Part shown: piece by piece, positions 55,015 through 64,000 of the stretch | Position numbering within the stretch: the first letter of the stretch is position 1 | Layout of the letters: every line of letters starts with the position of its first letter | Made by a program: the position numbers and the translations under genes | Notes under the pieces: generated by a model | What the model was told of the DNA's origin: nothing | Database searches by the model: none | What the model saw: the letters and a program-made list of their open reading frames with translations, nothing else | DNA from: Herbaspirillum sp. | GTDB taxonomy: Bacteria; Pseudomonadota; Gammaproteobacteria; Burkholderiales; Burkholderiaceae_D | NCBI RefSeq assembly: GCF_017744395.1 | Contig: NZ_JAGIBI010000002.1 | Coordinates: 434,001 to 498,000, forward strand | Reading direction: 5' to 3' | DNA: 64,000 bases

Positions 55015-55349
55015 GTGAAACACTGAAGCGCCTGGCCGAAGTCATCGAGTCGCGCAAGCTGGCCAATGGCGGCAATCCTGAAAAATCCTACGTCGCCAAG
55101 CTGTTTTCCAAGGGCGACGACGCCATCCTCAAGAAGATCGGCGAAGAGGCCACCGAAACCGTGATGGCCGCCAAGGACGCCCGCGTCTCGGGCGACAAGT
55201 CCAAGGTGCTCTACGAGTGCGCCGACCTCTGGTTCCATTCCATGGTGATGCTGGCCCAGTTCGATCTGAAGCCGCAGGACGTGCTGGACGAGCTGGCGCG
55301 CCGCGAAGGCCTCTCTGGCCTGGAAGAAAAAGCCGCGCGCAAAGAGTGA
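55011..55349 (+). CDS. hisE: Phosphoribosyl-ATP pyrophosphatase
   Basis: HisE hydrolyses PR-ATP to PR-AMP. The 112-aa protein has the MazG-like helical fold: [30 protein letters not shown] (with the metal-binding EExxE) and [16 protein letters not shown]. It is separate from HisI, as usual in betaproteobacteria, and ends the run of his genes. Confidence 0.97.
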   Translation: MSETLKRLAEVIESRKLANGGNPEKSYVAKLFSKGDDAILKKIGEEATETVMAAKDARVSGDKSKVLYECADLWFHSMVMLAQFDLKPQDVLDELARREGLSGLEEKAARKE

Positions 55350-55385
55350 GCCGGCGCCATCCCCCATCTACGCAGGAGAACGGTT

Positions 55386-55766
55386 TTGGATAATTGCATT
55401 TTCTGTAAGATCGCCGCCGGAGAGATCCCGTCGAAGAAGCTGTACGAGGACGAGGACCTGGTCGCCTTCCACGACATCAACCCGGCCGCGCCGGTGCATT
55501 TCCTGATCGTGCCGCGCCAGCATGTGGCCACGCTGTCGGACTGCGGTCCCGAACAGGCCGCCCTGCTGGGCAAGATGGCGCTGCTCGCGCCCAAGCTGGC
55601 GGCCGAGCAGGGTTGCGGCTTTAAGGTCGATGCCGAGGGCAACCGCAGCGGCGGCTTCAAGACGCTGTTCAACACCGGACCGGACGGCGGGCAGGAGGTG
55701 TACCATCTGCATATGCACGTGATCGGCGGGCCGCATCCGTGGCGCGTGCGTTTTGTGCAGCAATAA
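55386..55766 (+). CDS. HIT-family nucleotide hydrolase (HinT-like, TTG start)
   Basis: This 126-aa HIT protein has the catalytic triad HxHxH as YHLHMHVIGG near the C-terminus. CIFCKIAAGEIPSKKLYEDED at the start is typical of HinT, which hydrolyses phosphoramidates and AMP conjugates. The start is TTG at 55386, supported by AGGAGA 6 nt upstream (55374-55379). A HIT gene between hisE and tatA is common in this bacterial group. Confidence 0.95.
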   Translation: MDNCIFCKIAAGEIPSKKLYEDEDLVAFHDINPAAPVHFLIVPRQHVATLSDCGPEQAALLGKMALLAPKLAAEQGCGFKVDAEGNRSGGFKTLFNTGPDGGQEVYHLHMHVIGGPHPWRVRFVQQ

Positions 55767-55874
55767 CAGCGCGGCAATAGAACAAGAGGAACCGGTGCGC
55801 TAGATGCGCCAGGCGCGCCGGCCGAGACGAGAAATTTTGTACACAGGGCAGGGATGTCCGTTTAGGAGAAGAGA

Positions 55875-56078
55875 ATGGGTTCGTTCAGTATTTGGCATTG
55901 GCTGATTGTTCTGGTGATCGTGATGCTGGTCTTCGGCACCAAGAAGCTCGGCAACATGGGTTCCGACCTGGGCAAGGCGGTCAAGGGCTTCAAGGATGGC
56001 GTCAAGGGCGCCGAGGAAGAGAAGAAGGACCAGGCCATCGATGTCCAGGCCAAGGAAAAAGACAAGTCCGGCAACTGA
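55875..56078 (+). CDS. tatA: Twin-arginine translocase subunit TatA
   Basis: TatA forms the variable pore that lets folded proteins cross the inner membrane. The 67-aa protein has one N-terminal helix ([22 protein letters not shown]) with the FGxKKL motif, an amphipathic helix ([18 protein letters not shown]) and a charged tail. AGGAGA lies upstream of the ATG. Confidence 0.97.
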   Translation: MGSFSIWHWLIVLVIVMLVFGTKKLGNMGSDLGKAVKGFKDGVKGAEEEKKDQAIDVQAKEKDKSGN

Positions 56079-56200
56079 CCGGGCGGCGCCCGCCGGCAAG
56101 GCAATGCGGCGGGCCGCTTCGGATTGCGGCTGCCGCTGCTGCAGCGGCGGCGCTTTCACCGCACATTGACTGTGCCAGCCTTTAATGTCCACACAGACTC

Positions 56201-56716
56201 ATGATTGATATCGGCCTTTCCAAGCTGGCCCTGATCGGCGTGGTCGCGCTGGTCGTGATCGGCCCCGAGCGGCTGCCCAAGGTGGCGCGCATGGCCGGCA
56301 CCCTGTTCGGCCGCGCGCAGCGCTACATCAACGACGTCAAGAGCGAAGTCAGCCGGGAAATCGAGCTCGACGAGCTGCGCAAGATGCAAAAGGACGTGGA
56401 GCAGGCCGCCAGCGATGTGTCGGGCAGCATCAACAAGAGCATGTCCGACACCGAGAATGCGATCAACGACGCCTGGAACGGCGGCGATTCCTCCGGCGGC
56501 GACAGCGCGTCCTCCAGCGCCTGGAGCCGCACGCCCAGCGCGGATACGCTCTCGATCAAGTCGAAGGCGTTCCGCCGCAAGAAGCTGGCGCGCACCACGG
56601 CGGTGCCGGCCTGGTACAAGCACCAGAGCGGACGCAAGACGCGCGTCATCTCGGCCTCGGCGCGGGTGGCGAAATATCGTCCGATCGGTGCCGGCAAGTC
56701 GGCCGGTTTCTTTTAA
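56201..56716 (+). CDS. tatB: Twin-arginine translocase subunit TatB
   Basis: TatB works with TatC to bind twin-arginine signals. The 171-aa protein has a TatA-like N-terminus (MIDIGLSKLALIGVVALVVIGPERLPKVARMAG) with the GPERLP motif typical of TatB, an amphipathic helix, and a long polar C-terminal region. Confidence 0.96.
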   Translation: MIDIGLSKLALIGVVALVVIGPERLPKVARMAGTLFGRAQRYINDVKSEVSREIELDELRKMQKDVEQAASDVSGSINKSMSDTENAINDAWNGGDSSGGDSASSSAWSRTPSADTLSIKSKAFRRKKLARTTAVPAWYKHQSGRKTRVISASARVAKYRPIGAGKSAGFF

Positions 56717-56764
56717 TCCCGACGGCGCCCCGCGTCCTCACCTTACTTTTTTGCCGCAAACTCC

Positions 56765-57544
56765 ATGGCTGAAGAAAACAATACGGCCGGCACCGAAGAC
56801 ACCTTCATCTCGCACCTGATCGAACTGCGCAGCCGCATCGTCAAGGCGGCGGCGGTGGTGCTGGTGGTATTCCTGTGCATGATGCCCTTCGCGGCCCATA
56901 TCTTCGACGTGCTGGCCGCGCCGATGATCCACGCGCTGCCGGCCGGCAGCAAGATGATCGCCACCGGCGTCATCACGCCGTTCCTGATCCCGATCAAGGT
57001 CACCATGCTGGTGGCGGTGCTGGTGTCGCTGCCGTGGGTGCTGTACCAGATGTGGGCCTTCGTCGCCCCCGGCCTGTACACGCATGAGAAGAAGCTGATC
57101 GCGCCGCTGGTGGTGTCGTCCTCGCTGCTGTTCGTAGCCGGCGTGGCGTTCTGCTACTTCTTCGTGTTCGGCGTGGTGTTCCCGTTCATCAACAACTTCG
57201 CGCCGAAGTCGGTCTCGGTGGCGCCGGACATCGACAGCTACGTCGATTTCGTGCTGACCATGTTCGTCGCCTTCGGCGTCACGTTCGAAGTGCCGGTGAT
57301 CGTGATCGTGCTGGTGCGCATGGGCGTGGTGCCGCTGCAGAAGCTCAAGCAGATCCGCCCGTACGTGATCGTCGGCGCGTTCGTGATCGCCGCCGTGGTG
57401 ACGCCGCCGGACATCATGAGCCAGTTGCTGCTGGCCGTGCCGCTGGTGCTGCTGTATGAGGTGGGTTTGTTCGTGGCGCCGATCTTCGAGCGCGCCACGC
57501 GCGCGCCGGATGGCAAGGAAGCGGAGTCTTCGGCGTCCGAATAG
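56765..57544 (+). CDS. tatC: Twin-arginine translocase subunit TatC
   Basis: TatC is the signal-peptide receptor. The 259-aa protein has six transmembrane helices. Features are TFISHLIELRSRIVKAA, LYQMWAFVAPGLYTHEKK, and IRPYVIVGAFVIAAVVTPPDIMSQLLLAVPLVLLYEVGLFVA. It ends the tatABC operon and a terminator follows. The Rieske protein encoded 4.5 kb downstream has a Tat signal. Confidence 0.97.
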   Translation: MAEENNTAGTEDTFISHLIELRSRIVKAAAVVLVVFLCMMPFAAHIFDVLAAPMIHALPAGSKMIATGVITPFLIPIKVTMLVAVLVSLPWVLYQMWAFVAPGLYTHEKKLIAPLVVSSSLLFVAGVAFCYFFVFGVVFPFINNFAPKSVSVAPDIDSYVDFVLTMFVAFGVTFEVPVIVIVLVRMGVVPLQKLKQIRPYVIVGAFVIAAVVTPPDIMSQLLLAVPLVLLYEVGLFVAPIFERATRAPDGKEAESSASE

Positions 57545-57577
57545 TGTGCCGGGCCCCTGGGTCCGGATCCGAATAGG

Positions 57578-57605
57578 AAAAAAGCCCGCATGGCGGGCTT
57601 TTTTT
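57578..57605. terminator. Bidirectional intrinsic terminator
   Basis: AAAGCCCGC pairs with GCGGGCTTT around an ATG loop, with A-run and T-run flanks. It lies between tatC and the converging DUF2461 gene. Confidence 0.92.
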
Positions 57606-57628
57606 ACGTCCGATCTTCCCGTGCGGGC

Positions 57629-58318
57629 TTATTCCTCAGCCGTCTGCAGCGGGATGTTCCGCAGCCAGTTCACCAGCGGATAAGCGTCCTTGAAGCCGGC
57701 CAGCACATCCTTGCCCAAGTCGGCCGGCACCTTCTTCTTGATGCTGGTTTCGGTCCACACGATGAAGCTCTTCAGCTTCACGTACTCGATATTCGGGGTG
57801 TCCGGATCGAAGCCCTTGGGCGGGCGCACCAGCTTGCCTTCTTCCTGCAGGTCGCCGTAGGTTTCCACCAGCTTCTTGTTCTTGCGCATCTTGTTGAAGC
57901 CGGCCGCATCGCTGACGACCTGGTTGCGGATGGCCCGCAGGCGGTCCGGCGGCGGCATGTATTCGCCGCCTGCGATCAGCAGCTTGCCCTCGGCGTCGAT
58001 ATGGAAATAGTAGGCCGGGCCGCCGCCCTGGCTGGGCTTTTTCAGGCCGCTGGCGGTGATGGCGGCGGAGAAGTGGGTCTTGTACGGGCTCTTGTCATGC
58101 GAGAAGCGCATGTCGCGGTTGATGCGGAACAGCGCCTTCTTCGGGTTGCAGCCGGCGATGGCCGGGTCGAACTTGCTGATCTCGGCGATCAGCTTGACGG
58201 TCAGCGCCAGGAATTCTTCGCGCAGGATGTCGTAGCGCGGCTTGTTCATCACGAACCAGGCGCGGTTGTTGTTGTCGGCAAGCTCGGCCAGGAACTGGGT
58301 CAGGTCGCGCACGTGCAT
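57629..58318 (-). CDS. DUF2461 domain-containing protein
   Basis: This 229-aa protein matches the DUF2461 (TIGR02453) family: FLAELADNNNRAWFVMNKPRYDILREEFLAL, LFRINRDMRFSHDKSPYKTHFSAAI, and GPAYYFHIDAEGKLLIAGGEYMPPPDRLRAIR. The family is widespread, cytosolic and without known function. The ATG at 58318 was chosen over 58372 because AAGGAGA lies about 10 nt upstream and the conserved domain starts there. Confidence 0.85.
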   Translation of the reverse strand: MHVRDLTQFLAELADNNNRAWFVMNKPRYDILREEFLALTVKLIAEISKFDPAIAGCNPKKALFRINRDMRFSHDKSPYKTHFSAAITASGLKKPSQGGGPAYYFHIDAEGKLLIAGGEYMPPPDRLRAIRNQVVSDAAGFNKMRKNKKLVETYGDLQEEGKLVRPPKGFDPDTPNIEYVKLKSFIVWTETSIKKKVPADLGKDVLAGFKDAYPLVNWLRNIPLQTAEE

Positions 58319-58390
58319 CTTGTTCGATCTCCTTCTGATGGCGATGGCGCTCCCCAATCCGGGGATGCGCATCGGGCATTCTAGCCGTTC

Positions 58391-59572
<1,182 letters not shown>

Positions 59573-59595
59573 ATAGAAACCAGATGAGGATGGAA

Positions 59596-60360
59596 ATGAG
59601 TCGGCAAGTTACCAGAGACGAGTTCGGGAGATATCTCGGCCAGACGCTCAATGCCGGGCAATACCGCGATTATTGCCCAAACGGCCTGCAGGTGGAAGGG
59701 CGGGAGGAGATCGCCAGGGTCGTCAGCGGCGTCACCGCGAGCCTGGCGCTGATCGAGGCCGCGCTCGATTTGAAGGCCGATGCGATCCTGGTGCACCACG
59801 GTTATTTCTGGCGCGGCGAGGACATGCGGGTGATCGGCACCAAGCAGCGCCGCTTGAAGCTGTTGCTTGCCAATGACGTCAGCCTGTTCGCCTACCACCT
59901 GCCACTGGATGCGCATCCGCAATTGGGCAACAACGCCCAGCTCGCGCGCATGCTCGACCTGAACGCCGGTGGCCGCTTCGGCGACGATGACCTGGGCTGG
60001 CTCGGGCGCAGCAATTCTCCCGCGGTGAAGACGGCCGCCGACCTCGCGGCATTGATAGAAAAACGCCTGGGACGAGCGCCCCTGCTGATCGGCGACCCGC
60101 AGCAGGCGCTGGGCGAGATCGCCTGGTGCACCGGTGCGGCGCAGGGCATGCTGGCCGATGCGATCGCGGCCGGCGCATCGGCCTACATCAGCGGCGAGAT
60201 TTCCGAACCCACCGTGCACCTGGCGCGCGAGACCGGCACCGTCTATATCGCGGCGGGACACCATGCCACCGAGCGCTATGGCGTGCAGGCGCTGGGCGCG
60301 CACGCCGCGGAGCATTTCGGTATCGAACACCGCTTCATCGATATCGACAATCCGGTGTGA
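59596..60360 (+). CDS. Nif3-like dinuclear metal protein
   Basis: This 254-aa protein belongs to the Nif3/YbgI family, which forms hexameric rings with a dimetal site per subunit. Metal ligands are visible in [14 protein letters not shown] and [10 protein letters not shown], with Asp/Glu in [15 protein letters not shown] and [10 protein letters not shown]. The function is uncertain; GTP cyclohydrolase-like and metal-handling roles have been proposed. The start at 59596 was chosen because GAGG lies 6 nt upstream; the frame extends to 59533. Confidence 0.9.
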   Translation: MSRQVTRDEFGRYLGQTLNAGQYRDYCPNGLQVEGREEIARVVSGVTASLALIEAALDLKADAILVHHGYFWRGEDMRVIGTKQRRLKLLLANDVSLFAYHLPLDAHPQLGNNAQLARMLDLNAGGRFGDDDLGWLGRSNSPAVKTAADLAALIEKRLGRAPLLIGDPQQALGEIAWCTGAAQGMLADAIAAGASAYISGEISEPTVHLARETGTVYIAAGHHATERYGVQALGAHAAEHFGIEHRFIDIDNPV

Positions 60361-60382
60361 CAGGGAAGGGTGCCGGTTCCTG

Positions 60383-60416
60383 AAAAACAAAAAGCCCTCG
60401 CGGGCTTTTTGTTTTT
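60383..60416. terminator. Bidirectional intrinsic terminator
   Basis: AAAAACAAAAAGCCC and GGGCTTTTTGTTTTT pair around TCGC. It lies between the Nif3-like gene and the converging mscL. Confidence 0.92.
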
Positions 60417-60446
60417 GAAGTCGCGGTTGCGGCTTGCTTCTCTTGC

Positions 60447-60878
60447 TTACTTCTTCAGCGCATCGCGGATTTCACGCAGCAGCAGGACATCTTCCGTCGG
60501 TGCCGCAGGTGCGGCCGGAGCGGCTTCTTCCTGCTTGGAGGTCAGGTCGCGCGCCTTGTTGATGAGGCGGATCATCTGGAAGATGATGAACGCCAGGATG
60601 ATGAAGTTGATCAGGATGGTAACGAAGTTGCCGTAGGCGAACACCGCGCCGGCCTTCTTCGCTTCGGCCAGCGACAAGCCGTAGGGCTGGCCGTTGAGCG
60701 GAATGTAGTAGCTGGCGAAATCGAGGCCGCCGAAGATTTTCCCGACGATGGGCATGATGATGTCCTGCACCATGGATTCGACGATCTTGCCGAAGGCGCC
60801 GCCGATGATGATGCCGACGGCGAGGTCGACAACGTTGCCTTTGGTCGCGAATGCGCGGAAGTCTTTGAACATGCTCAT
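60447..60878 (-). CDS. mscL: Large-conductance mechanosensitive channel
   Basis: MscL opens under membrane tension and releases solutes after osmotic downshock. The 143-aa protein has [43 protein letters not shown] (pore helix), a periplasmic loop, the second helix [24 protein letters not shown], and a C-terminal helix ([13 protein letters not shown]). Length is typical. Confidence 0.97.
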   Translation of the reverse strand: MSMFKDFRAFATKGNVVDLAVGIIIGGAFGKIVESMVQDIIMPIVGKIFGGLDFASYYIPLNGQPYGLSLAEAKKAGAVFAYGNFVTILINFIILAFIIFQMIRLINKARDLTSKQEEAAPAAPAAPTEDVLLLREIRDALKK

Positions 60879-61180
60879 TATTGATTTCTCCTGTGGAAGA
60901 TTGCTGTTTGTCTATGAAATGGGAGCGATACCGGCGTTATATCCCGCCGCGCTTGAAAAGTAAATTAGGACGCATCTTATATTGCAACGCAGCAAAAGAG
61001 GTAAAAAGAGCAGATTGACAACGGGTTGCGCTGCGTCAAATCGTTTTTTGCGCGGGCCGTTACCATGCTGGCCGTTCGCGTTGTCTTCAAAACCCTATTC
61101 AGCTTATATATAATCAAAAGTTGCATGAGGGTCACTTAGAAGGTCCACGCTAACTTACACATATGGAGATAGGGGTCTTT
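60879..61180. other. Divergent promoter region mscL/petABC
   Basis: This 302-bp region has no gene. It is AT-rich in patches and includes the petA promoter candidate and a TTGACA hexamer (61015-61020) with no good -10. A small ATG at 61163 just upstream of petA is probably not used. Confidence 0.5.
61086..61114 (+). promoter_or_regulatory. Candidate sigma-70 promoter of petABC
   Basis: TTCAAA (61086-61091), a 17-nt spacer and a perfect TATAAT (61109-61114). The leader to petA would be about 60 nt. Confidence 0.6.
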
Positions 61181-61789
61181 ATGACGGACGAGAATCAGGT
61201 CGACGCAAGTCGACGAGGTTTGCTGGTTGCCACTTGCGCGGCTGGCGGTGTTGCTGGATTGGCCACTGCCGGAGCTTTCGTCTCCACCTTGCAGCCCTCG
61301 GAACGGGCCAAGGCTGCGGGCGCACCGGTTGAGGTCGACATCTCGACCTTGTCTCCAGGCGAAATGCGTACCGTCGAATGGCGCGGCAAGCCGGTCTGGA
61401 TCCTCAAGCGCACCCCCGAGATGGTCGAATCGCTCAAGAAGGTGGACGGCGAAGTGGCCGATCCGCAGTCCAAGCGCACCGATTTCTCCGAGACGCCCGA
61501 ATACGCGCTCAATGAATGGCGCTCCATCCGCAAGGATCTCCTGGTCGTGGTCGGCATCTGCCCGCACCTCGGCTGCTCCCCCAGCGCACGCTTCCAGGCC
61601 GGCCCGCAGCCTTCGCTGCCGGACGACTGGCATGGCGGCTTCCTGTGCCCCTGCCACGGCTCCACGTTCGACCTGGCCGGCCGCGTCTACAAGAACAAGC
61701 CGGCTCCGGACAACCTCCAGGTGCCGCGCTACATGTTCGAAGGCGACAACAAGCTGGTCATCGGCAAAGACGAGAAAGGGGAGGCATAA
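61181..61789 (+). CDS. petA: Ubiquinol-cytochrome c reductase iron-sulfur (Rieske) subunit
   Basis: The Rieske subunit carries the 2Fe-2S cluster of the cytochrome bc1 complex and takes the first electron from ubiquinol. The 202-aa protein has a twin-arginine signal-anchor (DASRRGLLVATCAAGGVAGL) and cluster ligands CPHLGC and CPCHGS. The start at 61181 was preferred over 61163 because AGGGG lies 6 nt upstream. It is followed 2 nt later by petB. Confidence 0.96.
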   Translation: MTDENQVDASRRGLLVATCAAGGVAGLATAGAFVSTLQPSERAKAAGAPVEVDISTLSPGEMRTVEWRGKPVWILKRTPEMVESLKKVDGEVADPQSKRTDFSETPEYALNEWRSIRKDLLVVVGICPHLGCSPSARFQAGPQPSLPDDWHGGFLCPCHGSTFDLAGRVYKNKPAPDNLQVPRYMFEGDNKLVIGKDEKGEA

Positions 61790-61791
61790 GC

Positions 61792-63198
61792 ATGGGAGCA
61801 TTCCACGAAAAGAAACTGCCCGATGACGCGCCGGTGTGCGACAAGGCGCTCAACTGGGTCGATGCCCGCTTTCCGCTGACCTCCACCTGGAAAGCCCATC
61901 TCTCCGAGTACTACGCTCCCAAGAACTTCAATTTCTGGTACGCCTTTGGCTCGCTGGCCTTGCTGGTGCTGGTGATCCAGATCGTCACCGGCATCTTCCT
62001 GGTGATGCACTACAAGCCGGACGCCAACCTGGCCTTCGCCTCGGTCGAATACATCATGCGCGACGTGCCCTGGGGCTGGCTGGTGCGCTACATGCATTCC
62101 ACCGGCGCCTCGGCCTTCTTCATCGTGGTCTACCTGCACATGGTGCGCGGCCTGCTCTACGGCTCCTACCGCAAGCCGCGCGAGCTGGTGTGGCTGTTCG
62201 GCGTGGCGATCTTCCTGTGCCTGATGGGCGAAGCCTTCTTCGGCTACCTGCTGCCCTGGGGCCAGATGTCGTACTGGGGGGCGCAGGTGATCGTGAACCT
62301 GTTCGGCGCGATTCCCTTCATCGGCCCTGACCTGTCGTTGTGGATCCGCGGCGACTACGTCGTCTCCGACGCCACCCTGAACCGCTTCTTCTCGTTCCAC
62401 GTGATCGCCATCCCGCTGGTGCTGATCGGCCTGGTGGTGGCGCACATCATCGCGCTGCACGAAGTGGGCTCGAACAACCCCGACGGCGTCGAGATCAAGG
62501 AAAAGACCGATGCCAACGGCGTGCCGCTGGACGGCGTGCCGTTCCACCCGTACTACTCGGTGCACGATATCTTCGCGGTCTCGATCTTCCTGATCGTGTT
62601 TTCGGCGGTGGTGTTCTTCGCGCCGGAGATGGGCGGCTACTTCCTGGAGTACAACAACTTCATCCCGGCCGACTCGCTGAAGACCCCGCCGCACATCGCG
62701 CCGGTGTGGTACTTCACGCCGTTCTACTCGATCCTGCGCGCCACCACCGCCGATTTCATGGGCTGGCTCATTGCCGGCGTCGCGGCCTATGTCGCGCTGC
62801 TGGTGTTCAAGTCGCGCCTGGCCGGCGCGCTCAAGATCGCCGCCATCGTGATCGGCCTGGCCGTGATCGCCGGCATGCTGGTGTTCGACGCCAAGTTCTG
62901 GGGCGTGGTGCTGATGGGCCTGTCGGTGGTGATCCTGGGCGGCTTGCCGTGGCTGGACCACTCGCAGGTCAAGTCGATCCGCTACCGTCCGAGCTGGCAT
63001 AAGTACGTTTATCTTGTCTTTGGCATTGCCTTCGTTGCGCTGGGCTATCTGGGCGTGCAGCCGCCGACCGCCACGGGTACCGTCGTGGCCCAGGTCTGCG
63101 CCTTCATCTACCTGGGCTTCTTCCTGCTGATGCCCTGGTGGAGCGCTGCCGGCACCTTCAAGCCGGTACCTGACCGCGTCGTCTACCATCCGCACTAA
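61792..63198 (+). CDS. petB: Ubiquinol-cytochrome c reductase cytochrome b subunit
   Basis: Cytochrome b spans the membrane with eight or more helices and binds hemes bL and bH. The 468-aa protein has VRYMHSTGASAFFIVVYLHMVRGL and FSFHVIAIPLVLIGLVVAHIIALHEVG with the heme histidines, and GYLLPWGQMSYWGAQVI. At the Qo site the usual PEWY is PVWY (IAPVWYFTP), with Val in place of Glu. The C-terminal 100 residues add extra helices. The ATG at 61792 begins the conserved N-terminus. Confidence 0.96.
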   Translation: MGAFHEKKLPDDAPVCDKALNWVDARFPLTSTWKAHLSEYYAPKNFNFWYAFGSLALLVLVIQIVTGIFLVMHYKPDANLAFASVEYIMRDVPWGWLVRYMHSTGASAFFIVVYLHMVRGLLYGSYRKPRELVWLFGVAIFLCLMGEAFFGYLLPWGQMSYWGAQVIVNLFGAIPFIGPDLSLWIRGDYVVSDATLNRFFSFHVIAIPLVLIGLVVAHIIALHEVGSNNPDGVEIKEKTDANGVPLDGVPFHPYYSVHDIFAVSIFLIVFSAVVFFAPEMGGYFLEYNNFIPADSLKTPPHIAPVWYFTPFYSILRATTADFMGWLIAGVAAYVALLVFKSRLAGALKIAAIVIGLAVIAGMLVFDAKFWGVVLMGLSVVILGGLPWLDHSQVKSIRYRPSWHKYVYLVFGIAFVALGYLGVQPPTATGTVVAQVCAFIYLGFFLLMPWWSAAGTFKPVPDRVVYHPH

Positions 63199-63230
63199 GC
63201 CAGCCGCCTAAAGCACAAGAGGACAAGAAC

Positions 63231-63995
63231 ATGACATTGCTGAAAAGACTGATCGCGACGCTGGCGCTGCTGCCGGTGCTCGCCTGCGCCAACGAAGGCG
63301 GTTTCCCGCTGGCCCACGCGCCGGACCGCACCAAGGATGTTTCCGCGTTGCAAAACGGCGCCAAGCTGTTCGTCAACTATTGCCTGAATTGCCACGCGGC
63401 ATCGTCGATGCGCTACAACCGCCTGCGCGACCTCGGTCTGTCGGAAGACCAGATCAAGAATAACCTCTTGTTTACAGGGGAAAAAGTCGGCGATCTGATG
63501 AAAATCTCGATGCTGCCGCAGGACGCCAAGACCTGGTTCGGGGCCACCCCGCCGGACCTGTCGGTGATCGCGCGGGCCAAGGCATCCGAGCTGGGATCGG
63601 GCCCGGACTGGATTTATACCTACCTGCGCAGTTATTATAAGGACGACAGCCGCCCAACCGGCTGGAACAACATGCTTTTCCCCAACGTCGGCATGCCGCA
63701 TGTGTTGTGGGAATTGCAAGGAACCCAGGTCCCGAAGTACTCCGAGGAGAAAGATCCTCACGAAGAGGGCAAGACCATCCACAAATTCGAGAAATTCGAA
63801 CTGGTCAAGGCTGGAAAGATGAGCGCGATCGAATATGATAACGCCGTCGCCGATCTGGTCGGTTATCTCGAGTGGATGGCCGAGCCCGCGCAGAATACGC
63901 GCAAACGGCTGGGCGTCTGGGTGCTGTTGTTCCTGGGCGTTTTCCTGGTTCTGACGTGGCGTCTGAACGCTTCCTATTGGAAGAACGTCAAGTAA
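63231..63995 (+). CDS. petC: Cytochrome c1
   Basis: Cytochrome c1 passes electrons from the Rieske cluster to soluble or bound cytochrome c. The 254-aa protein has a signal peptide (MTLLKRLIATLALLPVLACA), heme-binding CLNCH at residues 51-55, an axial Met in NVGMPHVLW, and a C-terminal membrane anchor (LGVWVLLFLGVFLVLTWRLNASYWKNVK). It starts 32 nt after petB and ends 5 nt before the window end. AAGAGG lies upstream of the ATG. Confidence 0.97.
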   Translation: MTLLKRLIATLALLPVLACANEGGFPLAHAPDRTKDVSALQNGAKLFVNYCLNCHAASSMRYNRLRDLGLSEDQIKNNLLFTGEKVGDLMKISMLPQDAKTWFGATPPDLSVIARAKASELGSGPDWIYTYLRSYYKDDSRPTGWNNMLFPNVGMPHVLWELQGTQVPKYSEEKDPHEEGKTIHKFEKFELVKAGKMSAIEYDNAVADLVGYLEWMAEPAQNTRKRLGVWVLLFLGVFLVLTWRLNASYWKNVK

Positions 63996-64000
63996 AAAAG

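Overview
The window is GC-rich chromosomal DNA from a betaproteobacterium, most likely Burkholderiales and probably Oxalobacteraceae (Herbaspirillum-like). I infer this from gene content and order only: the mla, ABC-2, bolA, murA, his, HIT, tatABC, protease, pet series, the cox/ctaA/ctaB/sco cluster beside rpoH and ftsXEY, and a PhaM-type polyhydroxybutyrate granule protein. I see no rRNA, tRNA, CRISPR, phage or insertion sequence. Nearly every gene looks intact and vertically inherited; the only gene cut by the window is the penicillin-binding protein at the left edge.

Layout: 0-6 kb holds the 3' end of a class A penicillin-binding protein, a serine hydrolase, queC, two tandem DUF3108 envelope proteins and an orphan branched-chain-type binding protein. 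6-9.7 kb holds PhaM, a ferritin-like diiron protein, rfaE2, and a PCu(A)C copper chaperone with a DUF2946 protein. 10-14 kb is one ABC importer with two paralogous binding proteins. 14-16.4 kb holds trmL, comF and a bioC-like methyltransferase. 16.7-26.3 kb is the cytochrome c oxidase region: structural subunits coxB, ctaD and ctaE; assembly factors cox11, SURF1 and SCO; heme A synthesis by ctaA and ctaB; and several small membrane proteins, one only 36 aa long. 26.4-30.4 kb is rpoH-ftsX-ftsE-ftsY on the minus strand, with a CIRCE (HrcA) operator over a candidate rpoH promoter. 30.5-36.5 kb holds an M16 peptidase pair with a ParA ATPase between them, then rsmD, coaD, a ferredoxin and an EamA transporter. 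36.5-39.8 kb holds a diguanylate cyclase, a METTL25-like methyltransferase and ychF. 40-46 kb is the phospholipid-transport operon mlaFEDACB (mlaA included) followed by an ABC-2 exporter. 46-55.3 kb is bolA-murA and the histidine operon hisGD-[DNA methyltransferase]-CBHAFIE. 55.4-64 kb holds a HIT protein, tatABC, a DUF2461 protein, a DegS/DegP-like protease, a Nif3-like protein, mscL and the cytochrome bc1 genes petABC, whose Rieske subunit carries a twin-arginine signal that the neighbouring Tat genes could serve.

Worth following up: the near-consensus CIRCE element at rpoH; an orphan beta-class DNA methyltransferase embedded and overlapping in the his operon; an unusual cluster of inverted repeats in the 380-bp region before mlaF; the ParA gene between two M16 peptidase genes; and the TonB-like N-terminus on one DUF3108 protein. 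I see no clearly new multi-gene defence or mobile system. Starts were chosen from visible Shine-Dalgarno sequences and signal peptides; several differ from the longest open frame.
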